A stretch of 56,797 bases of DNA from Actinomycetes bacterium. GTDB lineage: Bacteria > Actinomycetota > CADDZG01 > JAHWKV01. This document shows, in pieces, positions 18,405-26,592 of this stretch. Within the stretch, counting starts at the first letter, position 1. Each line of letters begins with the position of its first letter. Below the pieces are notes generated by a model, which made no database searches, had not been told where the DNA came from, and saw nothing but the letters and a program-made list of their open reading frames with translations. The position numbers and the translations under genes were made by a program. Location of the stretch: NCBI GenBank assembly GCA_029263075.1, contig JAJCYE010000045.1, positions 1 to 56,797 of the forward strand, given 5' to 3'.

Positions 18405-19181
18405 ATGCAGTACGTGTTCCGCCCGATTTTCTCCATTTTTGTCGTACTCCTGGTACTGGGCGCGTGCGGCCGTGACAACCCGACACTCGTCGAGCCGACC
18501 GACTCCACCGAGGCGTTGTCGGTGAAGATCACCTCTCCCGAACAGGGGGAGCAGATCGGCGGGAACGTGCTGGTCCTTAAAGTGGAAGCCGAGGGCATCA
18601 TTGTGGCGGAGCCGGATGGGGACGCCTCCGGGGAGATCGGTCACTTCCATGCCTTTATTGACCGGGAACCGGTGGCCCCCGGCGAGACGATCTCCGACGA
18701 TCCGGCCGTTGTTCACTTCGCCGCTAACACCTTCTCCATCCCGGGTCTGGCCATCGGGAAACACAAGATCACGGTGGTCTTGGGAGATGGCACCGAGGCG
18801 CGAATGGGCCGCGTATCGGATGAGGTAGAGATAGAGATCACCGGCCCGGCTATCGACGCGACTGCCCCCGCAACTGCTCCGATGGCCACCGGGTTCACCG
18901 TTCAGACCACCGCCACCGGAGTCGAGCTCGTCGATCCTGCCCGGGACCCCGGCCAGGGAGCTACCGGGCACCTCGACTTCATCATCGACCCGGAACAGGA
19001 GCCCACCGCCGACGGCCGGCCGGTGCCCGAAGATGCCTCTCACCTGCACACCACCGGCGGATCCGCCCAGGTAACCGGTCTAGAGGAGGGCGACCACGTG
19101 ATCTGGGTGGTCCTGACCGACAAGGACCACGTCCCGGTGAGCCCGATGGTCGCCGACAAGCTGGTGGTTTCGATCCGCTAG
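18405..19181 (+). CDS. Lipoprotein with two DUF4399-like repeats
   Basis: A 258-residue lipoprotein with signal peptide and lipobox VLGAC. The mature part contains two related beta domains (about 38-145 and 155-258). Each has a Gly-His-x-x-x-x-I-D core (GEIGHFHAFID and GATGHLDFIID) and ends in a GKHKITVVLGDG or GDHVIWVVLTDK strand, the layout of DUF4399. The function of DUF4399 is unknown. A clear promoter is not evident. Confidence 0.75.
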   Translation: MQYVFRPIFSIFVVLLVLGACGRDNPTLVEPTDSTEALSVKITSPEQGEQIGGNVLVLKVEAEGIIVAEPDGDASGEIGHFHAFIDREPVAPGETISDDPAVVHFAANTFSIPGLAIGKHKITVVLGDGTEARMGRVSDEVEIEITGPAIDATAPATAPMATGFTVQTTATGVELVDPARDPGQGATGHLDFIIDPEQEPTADGRPVPEDASHLHTTGGSAQVTGLEEGDHVIWVVLTDKDHVPVSPMVADKLVVSIR

Positions 19182-19192
19182 CGGAGCCCGAT

Positions 19193-19206
19193 CGAACATT
19201 TGTTTC
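19193..19206. promoter_or_regulatory. LexA/DinR (SOS) box upstream of the nurA operon
   Basis: CGAACATTTGTTTC matches 13 of 14 positions of the Gram-positive LexA/DinR consensus CGAACRNRYGTTYC; preceded by T, it also resembles the actinobacterial TCGAAC-N4-GTTCGA form. It lies 54 bases before the start of the nurA-herA-sbcD-sbcC operon, where it could cover the promoter. LexA control is an inference. Confidence 0.6.
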
Positions 19207-19227
19207 GCGATGCCCGGGGATTTTCGG

Positions 19228-19244
19228 CCGGGTGTCATACCCGG
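19228..19244. promoter_or_regulatory. Dyad in the nurA leader
   Basis: CCGGGT-GTCAT-ACCCGG is a perfect 6-base dyad 16 bases before the nurA start, extendable by CG/CG beyond one mismatch. It could be a second operator or a leader hairpin near the ribosome site. Confidence 0.4.
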
Positions 19245-19260
19245 TCGTTAGCATGGGGTC

Positions 19261-20211
19261 ATGGTTGAAGATCGCATGTGGGTGGAGTCCTGGAGTCCCG
19301 AGTACGGGTCCTCCTCTGAGGTTGATGACGGTCTGACAACCTCGGTAGAGGAGGTGGACCCGGATGTCGAGACATCGTCCTGGCGTCCCATTACCCCCGA
19401 ACCGTCGGCCTCGCCGGTGGCGGCGTTTATCGACGGGGTGGATCGGGTGGACGCCCGGGCGTTTTACGGACAGGGGTCGTCACCGGCTCCCGGCCTCTTC
19501 GGTTCGGTAGCGGCGGGTGCGGTCCTGGTAGATGGTCTGGCGCGTTTCGGCTCCACCGAGGTCCAGCGCTGGAGCGTGTTCGGCAACGACGTAAACCCCG
19601 TGGTCCGTCCGTTCAGTTCCGCCATCAACTACCGGGGCATCTCGGTCGCCGGAACTCGTCCGGAGGAGTTGCGCGCCGCCCTCCAGAAGGCCCGCAGCCG
19701 CTTGGAGGAGGACCTTGCCCGGCGGCTGGCCCGGGAGGGGATGCTTGTAATTGCCGACGGGCCGCTGCTGCTCAGGGAGCCGGTGGATCTGGTCGGCTAC
19801 ATCAAGAGTCATCAAAAAACCTACCTGAGCCCGGACCACTCGCCGGTGGCCTTGGCCCTGGGGCCGGGGCAGCGTACCCCCATCTTCGGGTTCGGCATGT
19901 CCTCGCACCGTCCCCGGTACTCCTGGTACACGCGTATCGCCCCGGCCCCGCACCAGCACCCGTGGGCGGCCATCGCCCGTTGTGAGGTCAGTAGCACAGT
20001 GGGGTTGGAGCGGGCGGTCGGTCTGGCCGATGTGGTTACCCACCACCTGCCCCGGTTCAGTTCGAAGGCGTTCTGGGACACCCGGGCGCCGCAGAACCTG
20101 GTCCCCATCGCCACCCTGGAGCGCAGGTTATGGAGCCTGCTGGGGGACCGCGAGTTGATCATGCGCCGCATCCGCTCCGGCGTTCGTTCGGGAGGTATGG
20201 CGCATGGCTGA
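19261..20211 (+). CDS. nurA: NurA-domain nuclease
   Basis: A 316-residue NurA-like protein. Metal-binding acidic residues appear in AFIDGVDRVDARAF (near 56-68) and VIADGPLL (near 162-169); GYIKSHQK and the HQHPWA region follow as in other NurA proteins. NurA is a 5-to-3 exonuclease/endonuclease that works with the HerA translocase to resect DNA ends. The first 50 residues are acidic and non-conserved. Its stop overlaps the herA start by 8 bases, so the two are co-translated. Confidence 0.85.
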   Translation: MVEDRMWVESWSPEYGSSSEVDDGLTTSVEEVDPDVETSSWRPITPEPSASPVAAFIDGVDRVDARAFYGQGSSPAPGLFGSVAAGAVLVDGLARFGSTEVQRWSVFGNDVNPVVRPFSSAINYRGISVAGTRPEELRAALQKARSRLEEDLARRLAREGMLVIADGPLLLREPVDLVGYIKSHQKTYLSPDHSPVALALGPGQRTPIFGFGMSSHRPRYSWYTRIAPAPHQHPWAAIARCEVSSTVGLERAVGLADVVTHHLPRFSSKAFWDTRAPQNLVPIATLERRLWSLLGDRELIMRRIRSGVRSGGMAHG

Positions 20212-21859
20212 CGAGCAGGTCGGGAGGGTGTTGGGGGTTGAGCCCGCCACCTCCACCCAGTTCCGGGTGGTCATCGCCGCGGACAACTACCTGCAACTCG
20301 ACGATCTGGTGGAGGTCCGTACCCAGGTACCCAAGGCAGGGGAGGTGCACCTCTACGGGCTGGTCACCGAGGTGGCGGCCCGCTACGAGGGAGCACGCTT
20401 TGAGTCGGACATGTTCCTGATCGCCGAGGAGGGGTCGCTGCCGGCCGAACTGGCGCGTTCGGCATCGGTCCAGACCATCCGGGTGGACCCCGAGGTCTGG
20501 GTGGCGCCCGACCCCGGCGAGCCGGTATACCGGGTGGCCGGCGCCTCCCGGGACAAGGCGCTGTACGCCGATGAAATGGGCCGGCGCCTGCCCATCGGGT
20601 TCGCCCGGGACGGCGAGCCCATCTGGGTGGACCTGGACTTCTTCGACGGCCGCAAAGGGGGGCACATCTCCATCTCCGGTGTCTCGGGGGTGGCCACCAA
20701 GACCTCGTTCGCCCTGTCGTTCCTGCGATCGTTGACCGCCCACCCCGAGGTTGTCGGCCAGGCCGCCTCCAACGTCAGGGTCCTGGTTTTTAACGTCAAG
20801 CAGGAGGACCTGCTGTGGCTGGACAAACCGAACCGGGAGATGAACGAAGAGGCCCGCCTGCAGTGGGCCCGGCTGGGTATCCCCGCCGAACCGTTCCCGT
20901 CGGTGTCGTTCTGGGCGCCGCCCCGGGGTCCGGTGGGGCTGGTACCGGATACCGACTCCCGCATCGAGGGGGTATCGGCGTTCTCCTGGACCCCCCGGGA
21001 GTTCATCGAGTTGGGGTTGCTCCGGTTCCTGTTCGTGGAGTCCGGCGACTTTCGCCAGCAACTAACCTTCGTGGAGGAGCGGGTGCGGTCCCAGCTCCAA
21101 AAGTTGGCGGAACCCGTGGAAGGGCGCCCCGGGGTGGTCCGCATTGGGACCCGGATCATCGCGTCGCTGGCGGACCTGGTCGAGGTGATCGAGCAGCACG
21201 TCGACCCGGAGGACTCGGAGCCCGAGCAGTCGTGGACGGGGCGGGTACAGGGTGGTACCGCCCAGGCGTTCATGCGCCGGCTGCGGGCCGCCGAGTACCG
21301 GATCGGGCGCCTGGTGCGGGCGGAGGGCAGCCGCGTCGACCGCATGGCCGAGGCTGTCACGGTGGTTGATCTGCACAAGCTGCACGACTTTGCCCAGCGG
21401 TTCGTCGTGGGGGCCCTACTGGACGAAGTCTTCGCCGGGAAGGAGAAGACCGGTCAGCGCCTGCCGCTTCAGGTCATCCTGCTGGACGAACTGAACAAGT
21501 ACGCCCCCCGGGAAGGGCACTCTCCCATCAAGGAGGTGCTGATCGACATCGCCCAGCGGGGCCGGTCGTTGGGGATCATCCTTATCGGCGCCCAGCAGAC
21601 CGCCTCCCGGGTGGCGCCCGAGGTCGTCGAAAACGCATCGATCCGGGTGAGTGGCCGGCTGGACGCCGCCGAGGCGGAGCGGGCCGAATACGGCTGGATG
21701 CTGCCGTCCACCCGGGCCCGGGCCCGCCTGTTCAAGCCGGGCACCATGGTCGTCTTCCAGCCCGGTATCCCGGCGCCGCTGGTGTTCACCTTTCCGTACC
21801 CGCCCTGGGCCACCCGCCCGGAGGAAGCGGTGGAGGCGGATCCCTTCGAGGGTTTGTAG
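20204..21859 (+). CDS. herA: HerA-like DNA translocase ATPase
   Basis: A 551-residue HerA/FtsK-superfamily ATPase. The N-terminal part (about 1-130) is the beta-rich HAS-barrel. The nucleotide loop GVSGVATKTS (about 159-168) keeps Lys-Thr but replaces the last P-loop glycine with Thr, a form I associate with a bacterial HerA subgroup. Walker B is VILLDELNKYAP (about 424), followed by GIILIGAQQTAS. A hexamer that feeds DNA to NurA is expected. GGAGG is 8 bases before the ATG. Partner genes are nurA upstream and sbcD 12 bases downstream. Confidence 0.88.
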   Translation: MADEQVGRVLGVEPATSTQFRVVIAADNYLQLDDLVEVRTQVPKAGEVHLYGLVTEVAARYEGARFESDMFLIAEEGSLPAELARSASVQTIRVDPEVWVAPDPGEPVYRVAGASRDKALYADEMGRRLPIGFARDGEPIWVDLDFFDGRKGGHISISGVSGVATKTSFALSFLRSLTAHPEVVGQAASNVRVLVFNVKQEDLLWLDKPNREMNEEARLQWARLGIPAEPFPSVSFWAPPRGPVGLVPDTDSRIEGVSAFSWTPREFIELGLLRFLFVESGDFRQQLTFVEERVRSQLQKLAEPVEGRPGVVRIGTRIIASLADLVEVIEQHVDPEDSEPEQSWTGRVQGGTAQAFMRRLRAAEYRIGRLVRAEGSRVDRMAEAVTVVDLHKLHDFAQRFVVGALLDEVFAGKEKTGQRLPLQVILLDELNKYAPREGHSPIKEVLIDIAQRGRSLGIILIGAQQTASRVAPEVVENASIRVSGRLDAAEAERAEYGWMLPSTRARARLFKPGTMVVFQPGIPAPLVFTFPYPPWATRPEEAVEADPFEGL

Positions 21860-21871
21860 GGTGCTGCGCTC

Positions 21872-23065
21872 ATGAGGTTCCTTCACACCGCCGACTGGCA
21901 TGTCGGCAAAAAGCTCGGCCGCATTTCCCGGGAGGCCGAGTTCGCGGCGGTACTTGACGAATTGGTGGCGGTAGCCGAGAACGAGAAGGTGGACGCCGTC
22001 CTGGTCGCCGGGGACCTGTGGGACCGGGCGTTGCCCCCCCTGGAGAGCATGAAGTTGGTCATCGATGCCCTGATCCGGCTTGCCGCGGTGGCCGGACGGG
22101 TGGTTGCAATACCGGGCAACCACGACTCGCCGCAGTTGTTCGGTGTCCTTGCCCCGCTGCTGGAGCCGCTCGGTGTGATCCTGGCGCCGAAAATCGCCCG
22201 CCCCGAGGACGGGGGAATCGTCAGGGTGCCCTCCCGGGACGGCACCGAGGAGGCCTGTGTCGCGGTGTTCCCGTTTTTGCACGAGGCGGTGGTGATCGGC
22301 GACGTCATCAAAGGCTCGCAGGACTGGTTCGCCAAACTTGATCCGGGCACCGTTGTGGGGGCCAGTCGTTATGCGGACAAGGTAAGGCGGCTCAGCACGG
22401 CGCTGTGTTCGGGTTTTGACGAGGGCGGCATCGGGATTTTGATGGCCCACTACTTCATCGACGGCGCCGAGGTCGGGGGAGGCGAACGCAAGATCCACCT
22501 GGGCGAACAGTACGCCGCCACCGCCCAGTCGGTTCCTCCCGGCGCCCAGTACGTGGCGCTCGGTCACATCCACCGCCCCCAGGCCGTGGAAGGAGCGGCG
22601 GTCGCCACCCGCTACTGCGGCAGCCCGTTGCAACTCGATTTCTCGGAGCGCACCCATGAAAAGCAGGCGGTGATCGTGGATATCAAGGCGGGCAGGCCGG
22701 CCAAGGTGAAGAGCTTTTCCCTTACCTCGGGCCGCAAACTGATCCGGGTGTCCGACGACATGGATTCGTTAAAGAACCGGGTCGCCGAGTTCGGCAACGC
22801 CTACCTGGACGTCCGGGTGAAGACAGCCGGCCCGGTGTTCGGCCTGGCGGACCAGGTGCGCCGGTTCCTGCCCAACGCGGTGATGGTGCAGGCGGTCTAT
22901 GAGCGGATTGCCGGTTCGGAGGTGGTGGGTCCCAAATCCCTGGACGGCCGGATCACCGACCTCTACGCCGGCTACCACCTGCACCAGCACGGGGTCGACG
23001 CGCCGGCCGATCTGGTGGACGAACTCCGGAAGCTGGAGGAGGAGGTGCAACGTGCGGCCTCTTGA
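21872..23065 (+). CDS. sbcD: DNA repair exonuclease SbcD (Mre11-like)
   Basis: A 397-residue Mre11/SbcD nuclease. The phosphodiesterase blocks are FLHTADWHVGKK, VAGDLWDR, IPGNHDS, a HYF histidine region and ALGHIHRPQ. The C-terminal part has the SbcD cap-like domain. It pairs with SbcC as an ATP-dependent nuclease that opens hairpins and cleans blocked DNA ends. Its 3 end overlaps sbcC by 14 bases. Confidence 0.93.
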   Translation: MRFLHTADWHVGKKLGRISREAEFAAVLDELVAVAENEKVDAVLVAGDLWDRALPPLESMKLVIDALIRLAAVAGRVVAIPGNHDSPQLFGVLAPLLEPLGVILAPKIARPEDGGIVRVPSRDGTEEACVAVFPFLHEAVVIGDVIKGSQDWFAKLDPGTVVGASRYADKVRRLSTALCSGFDEGGIGILMAHYFIDGAEVGGGERKIHLGEQYAATAQSVPPGAQYVALGHIHRPQAVEGAAVATRYCGSPLQLDFSERTHEKQAVIVDIKAGRPAKVKSFSLTSGRKLIRVSDDMDSLKNRVAEFGNAYLDVRVKTAGPVFGLADQVRRFLPNAVMVQAVYERIAGSEVVGPKSLDGRITDLYAGYHLHQHGVDAPADLVDELRKLEEEVQRAAS

Positions 23066-25490
23066 GCTGACGCTTGAGGGCTTTAAGTCCTACCGAAACC
23101 CGCAGACATTTAACTTTGAGTCCCGCACCCTGTTCGGGATCGTCGGCCCCACCGGTTCGGGCAAGTCGTCCATCCTCGAGGGCCTGATCTTCGGCCTCTA
23201 CGGCAAGACCCCCAGCGCGGAGTCGGGGACCAAAAAACTGATCAACTCACAGGAGGATCAGGCCCGGGTCCAGTTGGTCTTCGAAACCGACGATGTTGCG
23301 TGGGAGGTCATCCGCATCATCCGGCAGAAGGGGACCTCCCAGACAATCCTGAGGCGGATCGACGGAGTGGGGGACCCGGCAACCGGGGACCGCAACGTCA
23401 CCGAACGCATCGAAGAAATTGTCGGCCTGGACTTCGAGTCCTTCCGGTCCTCGGTGGTTCTTGCCCAGGGCGAGTTCGACCGGTTCCTCAAGGCCACCCC
23501 GACCGAAAGATCCCGCATCCTAAAGGGCATATTCCGGTTGGAGCGGGTGGACCTGCTGAGGGAGGGGGCGAGGGTCCGCCTGCAGGTAATCGAAGGACAG
23601 ATCTCGGTACTCAAATCCGGGTTGGCCGGGTTCACGGAGGACCCGGCGACGGTTCTGAAGAAGTTGAAGGCCGAGGTGTTGGAGGCGCAGCAATTTGCCG
23701 CGGAGGTGAAACAACAACTCCCGAAGGTCCTCCAGGCCGAGCAGGAGGCTCTCCGATCAGCCGACGAGATCAGACGGGTTCGTCAGGACATCTCGCAGAC
23801 CGAAGCCGCCCTGGTCCGCTTGCCGCCCGAAGAGACCCTGCGAGACCTGGCCGACCTGAGGGAAAAGGCCGAACACAGGTTGAAGGCGGTCCAGGACGGA
23901 CTTGAAGCAGCCAACCGGGCGCTGGATCAGGCCGGGCGGGCCGAGGCTACGGCCACCCAAGCCTCCGGCGGGGATGGCTGGTTCACCGCGGTGGAGGCAG
24001 GGTTGAGCGCCCGGAAACGATTGGTTGTGGTCCTGGAGGCGGCGCAGAGGGAGCGGGCAGAAGCGGAGCAGTCGCAGCGCTCCGCCGCCGCCGGACTCCC
24101 CGGTGCCGAGGAGGAGTTGCGGTCGGCGGAAGAACAGTTGGCGGGGCTGCGGGCCGAACTGGCCGAGTTGCAGCAGCGCCATGCCGCCCATCTGCTCCGG
24201 CTGGACTTGACCGAAGGTGAACCCTGCCCGGTCTGCGAACACCCGGTGGCCGGGGTGCCCCACTCGGACCCCCTCCCTACGGTGGGGGCGGCGAAGCAGG
24301 CGGCGGCGGCCGCCGAAGCCCGGCTGAAAATCGCTCGATCTGCACTCGACTCGGCGGGCACCGGGCTCGCACTGGCCGGGGAGCGCCTGCGGCACGCGGT
24401 AACCCGTTGTGAAGGAATCGAAGCGGAGATTCAGGACGTCGAGGGTCGCTTGGCGGAGCTTGCCGGCGGGGTCGAAGACCTGGCCGCCGAGGTCTCCGTA
24501 CGGCGGGAGGCGCTCGCCGCCGCTAGGGCCACGCTGGACGCCGCCCGCAAATCCCGGGACCTGGCCGACTCCGAAGAACGTGGAGCCCGGCGGGCTCTCG
24601 ACGAGCTGGCCGGTCGGTCGAGCGAGGTCACCAACCTGTTGAGCAACACCAGCGGTTTATTGGGCATCGGAGCGGTGGCCCCCGAAGGGGAGGGGCTCTG
24701 GGATGCCGCCAAGAGGGTGATGGAGGCCGGGGCGGTCCGGTTGGAAAGCCTGCTCGGTCAACAGCGTGCTCTTCAGGCGGCCGCCCAGGAAGCGGTCCTG
24801 GTTGTGGGCAGCTTCCGCGAAAAGTTCGGCGCTTCTGCTGATGACCAGGCGTCGGACGTGCTGGCCCGGGCGAACGTTCAGTTGGCGCGTTTGGAGTCCA
24901 GGGTTGAGGAGACTGCGGCAGACATCGTCAAAAAGAGGGAGATCGAGACGCAGATCGAAGCTCTGGAAGCCCGGCGCAAGAACTTCGTGCGGCTCATAGG
25001 CGACTTCGCCGATTCCAAGTTCACCGCCTTTTTGCTGGACGAGCAGCGCAAGCTCCTATCCCGGATCGGCTCCGAAAAATTCAAGGAGCTGACCGGTCAC
25101 TACAGCTTCGACGAAGAGGGCCAGTTCCAGATTGTCGACCAGCGGACCGGCCTCACCCGCAGTCCGGACACGCTGTCGGGCGGTGAGACCTTCCTCGCCT
25201 CATTGTCCCTGGCGCTCGCTCTGTCGGAGGCGGTGGCCCTGGAGGGCGGCCGCCTGGGGTGCTTCTTTTTGGACGAGGGCTTCGGCTCATTGGATCAAGA
25301 GAGCCTGGACCTGGCTTTGGAAGGGATCGAAACCCTGGCCGACCCCGGGCGGCTGATCGGGCTGATCTCCCACATTCCCGGCGTCCAGGCGCGGTTGGAG
25401 GACCTGATCATCCTGGAGAGATCGGGCGACGGCAGTACCGAGGTGGTGCAGCACGAGGGCCCCATCGGTTACGCATCGTTGCTGATCTGA
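23052..25490 (+). CDS. sbcC: DNA repair ATPase SbcC (Rad50-like)
   Basis: An 812-residue SMC-like ATPase, shorter than E. coli SbcC (about 1050). Walker A is GPTGSGKS (32-39), the Q-loop follows (VLAQGEFDRFLKA), long coiled-coil arms flank a zinc hook CPVC (392-395), and the ABC signature LSGGETF (708) and Walker B FFLDEGFGSLD (about 737-747) close the head. The GTG start has GGAGGAGG 6 bases upstream and lies within the end of sbcD. It forms the ATP-gated clamp of the SbcCD nuclease. The short arms suggest a compact complex. Confidence 0.93.
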   Translation: MRPLELTLEGFKSYRNPQTFNFESRTLFGIVGPTGSGKSSILEGLIFGLYGKTPSAESGTKKLINSQEDQARVQLVFETDDVAWEVIRIIRQKGTSQTILRRIDGVGDPATGDRNVTERIEEIVGLDFESFRSSVVLAQGEFDRFLKATPTERSRILKGIFRLERVDLLREGARVRLQVIEGQISVLKSGLAGFTEDPATVLKKLKAEVLEAQQFAAEVKQQLPKVLQAEQEALRSADEIRRVRQDISQTEAALVRLPPEETLRDLADLREKAEHRLKAVQDGLEAANRALDQAGRAEATATQASGGDGWFTAVEAGLSARKRLVVVLEAAQRERAEAEQSQRSAAAGLPGAEEELRSAEEQLAGLRAELAELQQRHAAHLLRLDLTEGEPCPVCEHPVAGVPHSDPLPTVGAAKQAAAAAEARLKIARSALDSAGTGLALAGERLRHAVTRCEGIEAEIQDVEGRLAELAGGVEDLAAEVSVRREALAAARATLDAARKSRDLADSEERGARRALDELAGRSSEVTNLLSNTSGLLGIGAVAPEGEGLWDAAKRVMEAGAVRLESLLGQQRALQAAAQEAVLVVGSFREKFGASADDQASDVLARANVQLARLESRVEETAADIVKKREIETQIEALEARRKNFVRLIGDFADSKFTAFLLDEQRKLLSRIGSEKFKELTGHYSFDEEGQFQIVDQRTGLTRSPDTLSGGETFLASLSLALALSEAVALEGGRLGCFFLDEGFGSLDQESLDLALEGIETLADPGRLIGLISHIPGVQARLEDLIILERSGDGSTEVVQHEGPIGYASLLI

Positions 25491-25515
25491 ACGCTGGGCC
25501 AACGCCGCCGGCGGG

Positions 25516-26589
25516 CTAGAAGTGCAGCCCCCAGCGTTCCTGGGCGCCGATCACCCGGGAGACGAACCCCACCAGCGGCCCGATGTCCTTCAGGAGCCCA
25601 AGTCCCTTCGCAGGGGTAACGTGCCTGAAGGAGCCGACCTTGGTCAGCCGGCCGGTTGCCGGCGCCTCTAGGGACGCCACCAGCAGGGCGGACTCGCTCG
25701 GCGGCGCCGCCGGGTCCTGCCGGCTGTGCATCGCCTGAACCGGGACCCGGATGCGGTCGATGCGGGCGGCGGGGGATAGGTCGGCGATCAGGTCGCCCAG
25801 ACCCGCCGGTAAAGTTGCCACCAGTTCCCGGGTGCGGGCGGGGTCGGTATTGACCATCACGTCGTAGATCGCCCCGGCGGCTGGGCTTAGCCCTGCGGGC
25901 TCCCGCGCTGCGTAGGCGGCGTTCAGGGCTTTTTCGTCGTCCCGGCCGAGGTAGTTGGCTAGGAACTCGGTAACCGCGGTACCGGCCCGGGGATCCGGGC
26001 TCCACTCGTCGGTCAGCCCCCCGGGGGCGTTGACCCGGCCGGCGGTAACTCCTTGCAGCAGGTGAACCAGGTCGAAGTAGGTGCCGACCGTCGCCACCTC
26101 CAGCACCTTGTCCTGGATCCCCGGCTCCTCTTCCATTGCCACCAGGCTGAAAGCGGCGCCGAACGAAAACGCCAGCACCAAAACCTTGTCCCCCGTCTTG
26201 GACTCCATCCAATCGATGCTCTGGCGGATGCGGACGGTGTCCGTGCGGTCAAGCCTCTGTTCACCCAGTCCCAAGTAGGGTGCAATTACCGTCCGGCCGA
26301 GGCGGTTGAGGGACCGGGCGACTTCGACGATGCGGGGGTCGGCGGGGCCTCCCGGAGCGACCCCGTGAACCAGGACCACGCCGGGCATGGAGGAGCGGCC
26401 CTCGTAGAGGTCGGCCTTTCCGTCCCGGAGGGCGACTTCCGAAACCCGCGGCTCGGGCAAGAGACCGAGAGGCTTGACCGGTGCCAGCATCTGGGCCAGA
26501 AGCAGGGTTGCCTTGGTGGTGCTGCGGACCGGCTGGATGCACGCCCCGGTGGTCAGGGCAAGGACCAGGATCAAGCCCTTGCGTCGCAC
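25516..26589 (-). CDS. Alpha/beta-hydrolase lipoprotein
   Basis: A 357-residue protein with a GTG start, a short signal peptide and lipobox TTGAC, so it is probably lipid-anchored outside. The hydrolase fold shows VVLVHGVAPGG (oxyanion), nucleophile elbow AFSFGAA and a late His in SFRHVTP. The substrate is unknown. It is the last gene of the response regulator-argS-lysA operon, 3 bases after lysA, and converges with sbcC. Confidence 0.8.
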   Translation of the reverse strand: MRRKGLILVLALTTGACIQPVRSTTKATLLLAQMLAPVKPLGLLPEPRVSEVALRDGKADLYEGRSSMPGVVLVHGVAPGGPADPRIVEVARSLNRLGRTVIAPYLGLGEQRLDRTDTVRIRQSIDWMESKTGDKVLVLAFSFGAAFSLVAMEEEPGIQDKVLEVATVGTYFDLVHLLQGVTAGRVNAPGGLTDEWSPDPRAGTAVTEFLANYLGRDDEKALNAAYAAREPAGLSPAAGAIYDVMVNTDPARTRELVATLPAGLGDLIADLSPAARIDRIRVPVQAMHSRQDPAAPPSESALLVASLEAPATGRLTKVGSFRHVTPAKGLGLLKDIGPLVGFVSRVIGAQERWGLHF

Positions 26590-26592
26590 GAC

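Noticed and set aside
21416-22657. 413-residue minus-strand frame opposite herA/sbcD
   Set aside because: The plus-strand genes have clear catalytic motifs; this frame reads as Gly/Arg-rich low-complexity sequence.
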